Shown: positions 1 through 6,186 of the stretch, in pieces
Position numbering within the stretch: position 1 is the first letter of the stretch
Layout of the letters: each line of letters starts with the position of its first letter
Assembly: GCA_934613165.1 (NCBI GenBank)
Contig: CAKTSW010000021.1
Coordinates: forward strand, 1-10,956
Direction: 5' to 3'
Source of the DNA: an uncultured Ellagibacter sp.
GTDB taxonomy: Bacteria > Actinomycetota > Coriobacteriia > Coriobacteriales > Eggerthellaceae
Length of the DNA: 10,956 bases
Program-made: the position numbers and the translations under genes
The notes under the pieces: model-generated
The model's database searches: none
What the model saw: only the letters and a program-made list of their open reading frames with translations
What the model was told of the DNA's origin: nothing

Positions 1-437
1 GCCCGGACGAGCCCAACAATCCGAGCGACCCCGCAAATCCCGGCGACGGCCAACCCGTCAATCCGGCAAATCCCGGCGACGCGGATAGCCCCGATGCTTC
101 TGACGAATCCGGCAAGCCGCAAGGCCCGACGGATGGCATCCTCCCCGACGGCGCGACGGTTTCCGGAGAGGCGGTTGACCCGAATGGCGCAAACGGCGGT
201 TCGAAGCCGTCGAGCCAATCGGACGGCTCGACGGGCTCCGATGAACCTGACGCGGCGAGCTCGGATGAGGCCGGCCTGCAAAACCGGTCTGCCCAGCCTG
301 GAGCCTCGACGGATGCCAAGCAGGCTTCGAACCGCATCATCCCCGTTGTAGCGGGCGTGGCCGTTGCGGTCGCCGTGCTTGGCGGCGCGGCAGCCGCTTC
401 AATCGCCTTCGTCCGCCGTCGGAAGACCGGGAAATAG
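1..437 (+). CDS. C-terminal end of a membrane-anchored surface protein (partial)
   Basis: Only the last 144 residues are in the window; the gene begins upstream of base 1 and the reading frame starts at base 3. The first ~30 residues are rich in Pro, Asn and Asp and contain an imperfect 11-residue repeat around PANPGD; at DNA level a 16-base identical stretch recurs at 33-48 and 66-81. Residues ~30-110 are Gly/Ser/Asp-rich low complexity, typical of a wall-spanning stalk. Residues ~112-137 form one hydrophobic helix (IIPVVAGVAV...), followed by the basic tail RRRKTGK and a TAG stop. This is the usual C-terminal anchor of Gram-positive surface proteins, but no LPXTG-type sortase motif lies just before the helix; the nearest resemblance, LPDGAT at ~48-52, is some 60 residues too early. 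The functional domain is outside the window, so no function can be given. Confidence 0.8.
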   Translation, partial: PDEPNNPSDPANPGDGQPVNPANPGDADSPDASDESGKPQGPTDGILPDGATVSGEAVDPNGANGGSKPSSQSDGSTGSDEPDAASSDEAGLQNRSAQPGASTDAKQASNRIIPVVAGVAVAVAVLGGAAAASIAFVRRRKTGK

Positions 438-462
438 CGAAGGCGCAATAGAGGCGTGAAAC

Positions 463-502
463 GCAAGTGGGGGTAGGCCGCGCAAGCCTGCCCCCCACTT
501 GC
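463..502 (+). terminator. GC-rich hairpin after the surface protein gene
   Basis: The left arm 463-478 and right arm 486-502 pair over 11 perfect base pairs (GCAAGTGGGGG with CCCCCACTTGC), then a small bulge and four more pairs, with a 7-base loop. It begins 26 bases after the stop codon at 437. There is no T run after the stem, so it is not a classical intrinsic terminator, but its strength and position suggest it ends the surface protein transcript. Confidence 0.6.
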
Positions 503-540
503 ATGTCCGATTGTGGCCAGACTCTGGCGCTCCGGTTCCG

Positions 541-579
541 TATACTTCCTTTTAACGAACAACAGTTCGATTTGCAAAT
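541..579 (+). promoter_or_regulatory. Possible promoter and operator ahead of the flavoprotein remnant
   Basis: A TATACT hexamer at 541-546 could serve as a -10 box. No good -35 is found at 16-18 bases upstream. Just downstream are a small dyad, CGAAC-aaca-GTTCG (556-569), and the 10-bp palindrome ATTTGCAAAT (570-579). The TTTGCAAA core of the palindrome is the same octamer that recurs in the array at 7163-7340. The region is AT-rich against the GC-rich background. Promoter assignment is tentative. Confidence 0.35.
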
Positions 580-597
580 ATGTTGAAAGGAAGCGAA

Positions 598-753
598 ATG
601 AAGGAAGCGAAACCGAGAATCCGCGAAGTGAAAGACGAAGGCGAAGTCGCCGCGATCCTCGCCCGCTGCAACACGGTGCGCATCGGCATGACCGATGGCG
701 CGCGCCCCTACATCGTCCCCGTGTCGTTCGGGTTGGACCTAGTCGTCGCTTAG
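598..753 (+). pseudogene. 5' remnant of a pyridoxamine 5'-phosphate oxidase-like (FMN-binding split barrel) gene
   Basis: The start ATG at 598 has a good ribosome binding site (AAAGGAAG, 586-593). The 51-residue product contains an N-terminal stretch, EVAAILARCNTVRIGM, followed by GARPYIVPVSFG. This matches the beginning of small flavin-binding proteins of the PNPOx/NimA type (typical form: E(I)L..C...R.G..DG..PYIVP..FG), which usually run to about 150-160 residues. The similarity stops right after SFG, and the frame closes with TAG at 751-753 after a few unrelated residues. The rest of the fold is not found in any frame downstream. The last 15 bases overlap the 3' end of the convergent lipoprotein gene. 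The simplest reading is a deletion that removed the 3' two thirds. The family call is by recalled motif only. Confidence 0.6.
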
Positions 754-1500
754 ATCCTCGTCGTGGCTCACTTCGATCGGGTCGTCTTCGATGTCGAGTC
801 CTTGGGTGTCGTCGGTCGTGGTGGCGGTTTGCGCGTTCGAATCGCTTGCAGTGCTGCCGTCTTTCGAGGACGAATTCGCCGCTGCGAGCTCCTCCTCGTT
901 CGCCTTCAGGTCTTCCTCGAGCTTTTCAAGGCGGCGCTGCTCTTCTTCTTCCTCGGCCTTGTCGCGCGCGGCGGCCGTGGGGTCTTCGGCGTTGTAGTAG
1001 TACGTCTGCAGATCGAGCGTCGATACCATGCGGTTCGCTGTTTTGCCCTGGTAGGTCACGTACCCGATCTTCCCGTTAAGAAGAAGCGTCGCCGAACTGA
1101 ATTCTTCCAGGTCAAGATGGTGCAGCACGCTTGTGCCCCCGTCGCCGAACACCACTTTCACGTCGACGACGTAACCGCCATCATCGCCTGTCGTCCCATT
1201 TTTGGGAATATAGACGTTTGCGGCCTCGCCGTCTTTCAGGTGCGCGTCCGACGACATCATGTTCGCCGAGAAGCCGTCTTCGCCCGGCAGTTTCACGGCC
1301 ATGCTCACGACCGACTTTCCCGAGCTGTTCGCAAGCTCGATGCAGTAAGCGCCATCCTGCGCTTCGCCGATTTCGAGCGTTTGGGCTTGCGGCGCGTTGC
1401 CCGTTTGCTTCTGCTGGCAGGCGGCAAGCCCGAAGGCAAGGCACATCGCAAGGGCGAGCGCGGCTGCTTGGCGAACGGTGCGGAGAAAAGCGGATTGCAT
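739..1500 (-). CDS. Predicted lipoprotein with coiled coil and acidic tail
   Basis: The protein has 253 residues and starts at ATG 1500, with AAGG at 1509-1512 eight bases upstream. Residues 1-28 are a lipoprotein signal peptide: basic N-region, hydrophobic core, and lipobox LAAC with the lipidated cysteine at 28. After a short linker, residues ~40-170 form a soluble domain with beta-rich composition and no recognised family. Residues ~175-207 are a Glu/Lys/Leu-rich heptad-like segment, probably a short coiled coil. Residues ~211-253 are low complexity and very acidic, ending DEDLSDD. It should be tethered to the outer face of the membrane. It lies in the same direction as the chaperone gene upstream, 191 bases away, with no clear terminator or promoter between them, so co-transcription is possible. 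Its 3' end overlaps the truncated flavoprotein gene. No function is proposed. Confidence 0.8.
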   Translation of the reverse strand: MQSAFLRTVRQAAALALAMCLAFGLAACQQKQTGNAPQAQTLEIGEAQDGAYCIELANSSGKSVVSMAVKLPGEDGFSANMMSSDAHLKDGEAANVYIPKNGTTGDDGGYVVDVKVVFGDGGTSVLHHLDLEEFSSATLLLNGKIGYVTYQGKTANRMVSTLDLQTYYYNAEDPTAAARDKAEEEEEQRRLEKLEEDLKANEEELAAANSSSKDGSTASDSNAQTATTTDDTQGLDIEDDPIEVSHDEDLSDD

Positions 1501-1691
1501 GGAGAAGACCTTTCGGGATGGGGGTACGCCGCGTGGGCGCGCGCCGGGTTTGAAAACGGGCTGGGCTTACGTGAGGGGTCCGCGAGGGGGAGGCTTGCCG
1601 GGTTACGGGTCGATCAACGCGTCATCCGCGCGTCTTCGCTTTCCGCTTCGAGCTTCCAACCTCGACCTATGCGAATCGATGGCCCGCGATG
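1501..1691. other. Intergenic gap between chaperone and lipoprotein genes
   Basis: These 191 bases separate the stop of the torD-like gene from the start of the lipoprotein gene, both on the minus strand. I looked for a promoter reading towards 1500 and for a hairpin with a T run. I found only the ribosome binding site near 1509-1512 and no convincing -35/-10 pair or terminator. Confidence 0.5.
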
Positions 1692-2414
1692 CTACAGCGC
1701 GGCGCGCGTGAGGTCTACGAGCTGCGGGTAGAAGGGGTATTCCGTGTAGGTGTGGACGTTCTCGGCGAATCGGTCGATCCACGGTGCGATGAAATCGGCT
1801 GCGAAATCCTCGTAGGCGCACGCCGCGTCCTTGCTGCCCGTTTGCTCGAACGCCTTCGCGAGAAGTACCATGAAAGTGAGCAGGTAGCGGATGTGGTCGG
1901 GCATGTCGTGCTCGTCGTCTTTGATCTGCAGCCCGAACTGCGCGTAGAGCTCTTCCACGGCGACGGCAGTGGGGCCGAAGATCTGGTCGGCGCCGTCGGT
2001 GTAGAACGAGGCGTAGGGCGGGGCGTACATCTTGAACGACCCGATGAACAGCCGCGTGTAGTCGAGCTGCACCAGGTCGGCCCCGACGACGACCTCATCG
2101 CTTTCCCCGTAGGCCGAAAACGCGCGGGCGAGCGCGGCGATCTCGTCGCGGCATGCGGCAAGCGCCGGGTCGTTTCCCATACGGGAAAGCTTCTCGGCCA
2201 CGGCGGTCGCGCCGTCTTCGGGGTACTTCCACAGGCCGCCAAGCTCCTCGAGCAGCGCAGACGGCGCAACGTGGGGCACCGGGCGCGCGTCGTATTCTTC
2301 GGCGCTGTCGGCCGGTTCGGCCTCGTCGGCTGCTTCGCAGTCGGCGACCATGTGCCGGTATTCTTCAGGAACCTCATCGACGATGCCGTTGGTTCGGTTG
2401 TCGGTTTCGCTCAT
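1692..2414 (-). CDS. TorD/DmsD/NarJ-type molybdoenzyme maturation chaperone
   Basis: The product is a 240-residue cytoplasmic protein, usual for the TorD family. Such chaperones bind the Tat signal peptide of their catalytic partner and hold it back until the molybdenum cofactor is inserted. Recognisable family features are D118-Y119-T-RLF (121-123), the APPY segment at 131-134 followed by a Ser/Tyr pair, and MPDHI at 171-175, close to the canonical E-P-D-H signature. The helical C-terminal half is Phe/Leu-rich. The first ~50 residues are acidic and variable. I chose ATG 2414 (MSETDNR) because the open frame upstream to 2534 is Arg/Ala-rich, crosses a strong hairpin, and an AAGGAAG ribosome binding site sits about 10 bases before 2414. 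It is the third gene of the molybdoenzyme operon, so its client is almost certainly the catalytic subunit at 3283-5883. Confidence 0.85.
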   Translation of the reverse strand: MSETDNRTNGIVDEVPEEYRHMVADCEAADEAEPADSAEEYDARPVPHVAPSALLEELGGLWKYPEDGATAVAEKLSRMGNDPALAACRDEIAALARAFSAYGESDEVVVGADLVQLDYTRLFIGSFKMYAPPYASFYTDGADQIFGPTAVAVEELYAQFGLQIKDDEHDMPDHIRYLLTFMVLLAKAFEQTGSKDAACAYEDFAADFIAPWIDRFAENVHTYTEYPFYPQLVDLTRAAL

Positions 2415-2451
2415 GAAATCTCGTCTTCCTTGCGGTTTTTCAGGTTTCTCT

Positions 2452-2512
2452 CCTTCGCTTCGAAGGCTGCGCGCTCGGTTGCGCTTTCGACGTGCGGCCC
2501 TCGAAGCGAAGG
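2452..2512 (-). other. Strong intra-operon hairpin between ferredoxin and chaperone genes
   Basis: Bases 2452-2467 pair with 2497-2512 over 16 positions with one G-U wobble in the minus-strand transcript, around a 29-base loop. A smaller alternative hairpin (CCTTCG-ctt-CGAAGG, 2452-2466) shares the same bases. It lies in the 161-base gap between the ferredoxin stop (2576) and the chaperone start (2414). No T run follows, so an intrinsic terminator is unlikely; a transcript-processing or stabilising element setting a lower chaperone level is inference. Confidence 0.55.
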
Positions 2513-2575
2513 GCAGGGCCGCGCGCCCGCGCATCTGCGGATCGCGTGCCCCTGCTTTTTTCGCATTATGCCCTG

Positions 2576-3283
2576 TTACCAGGTCTTATGGAACTCGCGC
2601 ATATAGTATACGGCGGGTTCCGTGCCCTCTTCGGGCAGAAGCGTTTCCATCTTGTAGGACTGCATGAGGTCATACAAAGTGGAATCGTAGACGTTCTCCA
2701 CGTCGCCGAACACGCGCGCGCCCGCGGGGCAGGCGTCCACGCAGTAGGGGTTGTCGCCGTTGTAGACCAGCTGCTTGCACATCTGGCATTTAAGCGGCGA
2801 CCCGGCCTCTGTGAGCGGCAGCCCGTAGTCGTCGAGGATGGGGTCGTGACACGGGTAGGCCGCCCCGACGGCCTCGGCAAGCTCGGCTCCCGACCCGGTG
2901 CAGCCTTCGATCGCCGCCTCGACGCTGGTGACGTCGCTCGCCGCGGTGTTTTCCGGCGCGCGCGTGATCTGCCCGTAAGGGCATGCATGCGCGCACAGGC
3001 CGCAGCGGATGCACTTGCTCGGGTCGTGCACAGTGAGCCCGTAGTCGTCCTTGTGCATGGCGGTGGTGGGGCAGGCCGCCACGCAAGCCGCGTTCGTGCA
3101 ATGGTTGCACATCGTGATCTTGTAGCTGTACTTGGTCTTGGGGAACTTGCCCGTCGTGGTGGCTACGTGATGGGTCAGAAACACGCCCGTCGGTACCTCG
3201 TTGTGCGTCTTGCAGGCGATTTCGCATGCCCCGCATCCGACGCATTTGTGCTGGTCGATGATCATGATATAGCGCGTCTTCAT
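2576..3283 (-). CDS. DmsB-like 4Fe-4S ferredoxin subunit of molybdopterin oxidoreductase
   Basis: The 235-residue iron-sulfur subunit should carry electrons to or from the molybdenum subunit. Sixteen cysteines fall into four ferredoxin-type groups: C14-C17-C20-C24, C59-C62-C67-C71, C91-C94-C97-C101, and C166-C169-C181-C185. This is the arrangement of DmsB/PhsB/TtrB-type subunits holding four [4Fe-4S] clusters. It has no signal peptide and is probably carried through the Tat system bound to its partner. Its ATG (3283-3281) overlaps the TAA of the catalytic gene by one base (TAATG), implying translational coupling. Oddity: about 64 residues separate C101 from C166, much longer than the roughly two dozen I recall in E. 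coli DmsB, and this insert carries two extra cysteines (C128, C145). No membrane anchor gene follows. Confidence 0.9.
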   Translation of the reverse strand: MKTRYIMIIDQHKCVGCGACEIACKTHNEVPTGVFLTHHVATTTGKFPKTKYSYKITMCNHCTNAACVAACPTTAMHKDDYGLTVHDPSKCIRCGLCAHACPYGQITRAPENTAASDVTSVEAAIEGCTGSGAELAEAVGAAYPCHDPILDDYGLPLTEAGSPLKCQMCKQLVYNGDNPYCVDACPAGARVFGDVENVYDSTLYDLMQSYKMETLLPEEGTEPAVYYMREFHKTW

Positions 3284-5883
3284 TATGCGCTCACCTTCTT
3301 GATGCTCACACGGGTAAGGCCGCCATGGCGTGCGGTCGATCCGCTTAGGCGCTCCCAGTCACAGGGGAGGATGTCGTTGTTGTTGCCGCCGCGGGGCTTG
3401 AAATTCTTGAAGTCGGCGGCCGCGACGTGGCCGAAGGCCCAATGCCCCTGGCCGTACGCCTTGATGACGACGCCCGGGCGTGTGCCTTCCCATGCTTTGG
3501 CGTGCACGGTGATGGAGCCTTGCGGGGACGTCACCTCCACGGTGTCGCCGGATTCAAGCCCCAAATCCTCCATGTCGGACGGGTTGATCTTGATCACGTC
3601 GTCCCACGGCTCGTCGCCCGGGTCGACGTCCTTGAACTCCTGGTAGCCCACGCAGTTCGCGCTGCGCCCTTCAAGGTTCAGGCGGGCGCGATGCTCCTCG
3701 AAGATGTAGGGGTAGGTCTTCTCGTCGCCGTGGCGCACCGGGGTCTCGTAGTGGGGCACGAAAGCCAAACCGTCGCGCGCCTCGAAGCCCATGTCCTCCA
3801 TGACGGAGTTCACGTCGCACTTGTACTGGGTCGCCACCTCTTCGAGCAGCGTCTTCAAGCTCTCGCTGTAGAACTCGAACTTGCCGGTGTCGTGGCCCAA
3901 GCTTCCCCAGTGCTTCTTGTAGCCCATCTTCTTGGAGTTGAAGCAGCCCTTGGAGCAGAAGTTGCGCCAGCTGCCAAGGTCGGTGCCCTGTTTGGCGTTC
4001 TTGCCGTTCCACGCCGGCGCCGTCATGATCTTCACGGCGATCTCGGCGAACTCTGCGGCGGTGGTGGGGCAGTTACCCGTCTCGGGATCGCAGAAGGCCT
4101 TGGAATAGTAATCGTAGATGTTCGAGAAGCCGCGTTCCTTCAGCTTCACCGCGAGCTCCCAGGCGATTTCGGTCTCGTCGGTCTTGGTGTCCCACAAAGG
4201 CGTGATGACCGGCTGCTGCACCGAGATGTAGGTGTAGAGGCCCTGGCTCGCCTTCATGAAGCCCCAGCGCTCGAACATGTAATGCTTCGCCGGCAGAAGG
4301 ATGTCGGCGAACATGGCCGACTCCGACGGCATCGTCGTGATGTTCACGTAGAACGGCACCTTCGCATAGGCCTTGTCGAAGCGCTGCGCGCCGGTGCAGC
4401 TGAAGTTGTAGTTGCACCAGTAGCTGATGAGCATCTTGATGTCGTAGCTGCCGTCTTCGTAGTGGCCGTCTTCCTGCAAGATGACGTCAGCGAGCCGGCT
4501 CGAGGTCTCGTTGGAGTGGATGGCCTTGCCGTTGTAGTTTAGGAAGTCCTTGCGGATGCGCCCGTCGATGGGTTTCATCTTGGCGGCCCTGCGCGCGTTG
4601 CCGTCGCGGAAGTGGTTGTGATCGGGAAGGCTCGCGGTGGACGCGGATGCGCTCCTGAACACGCCGCCCTTCGTCTCGATCGAGCCGACAAGGCCGTTCA
4701 GCGCGTTCGCGGCCATGGCACCGTACACGCCTCTGACCTGCATGTTCGTTCCTGGAGACTGCCACGAGCAGCTTGCGTCGCCGTATTTGCCGAACTGGGT
4801 GGCCACCTCGGTGATGTCCTTGGCTTCAAGGCCGCAGATGTCGGCCGCCCATTCGGGCGTGGTGTCCTTCAAAACGAGGTTCCACCAGCGCACGAGGCCG
4901 TAACCCTGGTTGTACTCGAACTTCGACTCGTCGACGGTCTCGCCGGCTTTGAACAGGTTCGCCCTGTTGTTGTAGTTGTCGGTGAGCTCGTAGTTCCACG
5001 GGCCCTGCTTGAAGTCGCCGACGAACTCCTTGTTCCAAAGGCCCTTCGTCAGGATGACGTGCGCGATCGCGCAGGCAAGCGCGCCGTCAGTGCCGGGGAT
5101 GATGGGCAGCCACTTGTCGGCCTTCGCCGCGGTGGCGGAAAGCCGCGGGTCGATGACGTAGATCTTCGCGCCGTCCATGACCTGCCCCCACACGCTCGAG
5201 GCCCAGCCGGTCATGCGGTTCGACGAAATGGGGTCGGTCGACCACATGAGGAAGCACTTCGTGTTGGTAAGGTCGTAGTTGTGGTAGGAGAACGCGCCTT
5301 CGGTCGCCCAGTTGGCCATCTTCTCGGCCTCGGCGCAGATGTCGCCATGGCCGAAGTAGTTGGGCGTGCCGAACAGGATGTTGAACTTCTTGTACAGCAC
5401 GTCGCCGACGCCGGTCGAACGGCCCTTCTGGAAGGCGAGCTTCTTCGTCTCGCCGTTCTTTTTAAGCTCCATGAGCTTGTCGGCGATGGTGTCGAGCGCC
5501 TCGTCCCAGGAAATGGGGACGAACCCGGGGTCGATTCCGCGTCCCTTCTGGGGGTTGGTGCGCTTCATGGGCGTTTTGATGCGGTCGGGGTCGTAGACCT
5601 GCTGGATGGCCAGATGCGGCTTCGGGCAGATCTTGCCGCCGGTGGCGGTGCAGTTCCAGTTGCCGGTTATGCGAAGGATGCGCTTGTTCTGCGTATACAC
5701 CTTCACAGGACAGGTTGCGGTGCAGCCCTGGCAGGTTGTTGCGGTCCACTTGCCAGCCTGGTTAGGCTTGTGCGACTCATCGGCCAATGCGGTAAACGGT
5801 GTCACCCCCACCGTCGTCATTGCAGCCAATCCCAAGGCGCTCGCCTTAAGGAATGAGCGTCGATTGATGTTCACTTGTTTCAT
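3283..5883 (-). CDS. Tat-exported molybdopterin oxidoreductase, DMSO reductase family catalytic subunit
   Basis: The product has 866 residues. Start ATG 5883 is chosen because it directly precedes a Tat signal peptide (NRRSFLK at 7-13, hydrophobic core to ~30, TALA near the cleavage site) and has a purine-rich site (GAGAGG) just upstream. The frame stays open to 6006, but that extension lies across the likely promoter. A [4Fe-4S] motif, C51-x2-C54-x3-C58-x27-C86, is followed by YDPDR (97-101), as in this family. C183, in GHGDIC, is at the usual place of the molybdenum ligand, suggesting cysteine ligation as in polysulfide/thiosulfate reductase-like members. The C-terminal ~130 residues form the molybdopterin dinucleotide-binding domain (YPYIFEEHRARLN, KINPSDMEDLGLESGD). 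An odd feature is CPKP where C-x-K/R-G is usual. The enzyme acts outside the membrane with the ferredoxin subunit. The substrate is unknown; Eggerthellaceae carry many such paralogs, including catechol dehydroxylases. Confidence 0.93.
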   Translation of the reverse strand: MKQVNINRRSFLKASALGLAAMTTVGVTPFTALADESHKPNQAGKWTATTCQGCTATCPVKVYTQNKRILRITGNWNCTATGGKICPKPHLAIQQVYDPDRIKTPMKRTNPQKGRGIDPGFVPISWDEALDTIADKLMELKKNGETKKLAFQKGRSTGVGDVLYKKFNILFGTPNYFGHGDICAEAEKMANWATEGAFSYHNYDLTNTKCFLMWSTDPISSNRMTGWASSVWGQVMDGAKIYVIDPRLSATAAKADKWLPIIPGTDGALACAIAHVILTKGLWNKEFVGDFKQGPWNYELTDNYNNRANLFKAGETVDESKFEYNQGYGLVRWWNLVLKDTTPEWAADICGLEAKDITEVATQFGKYGDASCSWQSPGTNMQVRGVYGAMAANALNGLVGSIETKGGVFRSASASTASLPDHNHFRDGNARRAAKMKPIDGRIRKDFLNYNGKAIHSNETSSRLADVILQEDGHYEDGSYDIKMLISYWCNYNFSCTGAQRFDKAYAKVPFYVNITTMPSESAMFADILLPAKHYMFERWGFMKASQGLYTYISVQQPVITPLWDTKTDETEIAWELAVKLKERGFSNIYDYYSKAFCDPETGNCPTTAAEFAEIAVKIMTAPAWNGKNAKQGTDLGSWRNFCSKGCFNSKKMGYKKHWGSLGHDTGKFEFYSESLKTLLEEVATQYKCDVNSVMEDMGFEARDGLAFVPHYETPVRHGDEKTYPYIFEEHRARLNLEGRSANCVGYQEFKDVDPGDEPWDDVIKINPSDMEDLGLESGDTVEVTSPQGSITVHAKAWEGTRPGVVIKAYGQGHWAFGHVAAADFKNFKPRGGNNNDILPCDWERLSGSTARHGGLTRVSIKKVSA

Positions 5884-5994
5884 ACCCTCTCTTTTTGGGC
5901 GTTGATTCCCTGCATGCGATGCAAAGTATCGTTTCGCCTGCTGCTGCTGTCGTCTTGGGGAACCGAAGCAGTAGAAACGAGAGAATGCGCGTGG

Positions 5995-6000
5995 AGTATA
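5995..6000 (-). promoter_or_regulatory. -10 box of the molybdoenzyme operon
   Basis: Reading on the minus strand, TATACT occupies 6000-5995 (five of six consensus bases), about 112 bases before the start codon at 5883. No good -35 box lies 16-18 bases upstream, which fits an activator-dependent promoter. A start site near 5988 would lie inside the upstream extension of the open frame, supporting 5883 as the true start. Confidence 0.5.
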
Positions 6001-6020
6001 GCGCACGTTTTACAGGATTC

Positions 6021-6060
6021 TTACCGAAACTTTACCTTATCGGTTATTTTCATTCGGTAA
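6021..6060. promoter_or_regulatory. Cluster of TTACCGAA-like half-sites between divergent promoters
   Basis: A perfect inverted repeat of TTACCGAA (6021-6028) and TTCGGTAA (6053-6060) is centred 32 bp apart. Between them are a partial direct copy, TTACC at 6032-6036 (11 bp after the first), and a partial inverted copy, ATCGGTTA at 6039-6046. The cluster sits just upstream of the minus-strand -10 (5995-6000) and just upstream of the plus-strand -35 (6081-6086). It is therefore placed to control both the oxidoreductase operon and the channel gene. The regulator is not in the window. Confidence 0.5.
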
Positions 6061-6080
6061 TGTACGACTAAAAGTAATAC

Positions 6081-6109
6081 TTGACAACGTCAACTATTGC
6101 GCCGATACT
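6081..6109 (+). promoter_or_regulatory. Sigma-70-type promoter of the aquaglyceroporin gene
   Basis: A perfect TTGACA -35 (6081-6086) is followed after 17 bases by GATACT (6104-6109), a fair -10. A transcript from about 6116 would have a ~70-base leader containing a small GC hairpin (TGCGCG...CGCGCA, 6127-6140) and the ribosome binding site GAAAGAG (6174-6180). Confidence 0.6.
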
Positions 6110-6186
6110 ACCGACAGGGGGAATCGTGCGCGCTCGCGCATTTGCTGTCGACGTTCCAACGGACACGACTTACGAAAGAGAATCAA

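Noticed and set aside
687..710. Small hairpin as terminator of the 739-1500 lipoprotein gene
   Set aside because: CATCGG/CCGATG lies within the conserved coding part of the flavoprotein remnant, is only six pairs and has no T run.
763..1731. Long plus-strand open frame opposite the lipoprotein gene
   Set aside because: It is antisense to a gene with a convincing signal peptide and lipobox, and its Arg/Val/Leu-rich composition is typical of GC-rich shadow frames.
2415..2534. 40-residue N-terminal extension of the chaperone
   Set aside because: It would translate through a 16-bp hairpin, is Arg-rich and unlike the family; ATG 2414 has a ribosome binding site.
2596..2611. TATAGTATAC-like -10 sequence near the ferredoxin 3' end
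   Set aside because: It encodes the Val-Tyr-Tyr-Met segment of the ferredoxin C-terminus, and no plus-strand gene follows.
3427..5856. Long plus-strand open frames opposite the molybdoenzyme catalytic gene
   Set aside because: They are Val/Leu/Arg/His-rich mirror frames of a clear 866-residue oxidoreductase and carry no recognisable motif.
5884..6006. 41-residue N-terminal extension of the catalytic subunit
   Set aside because: It lies in front of a canonical Tat signal peptide, has no ribosome binding site, and covers the probable promoter and transcription start.
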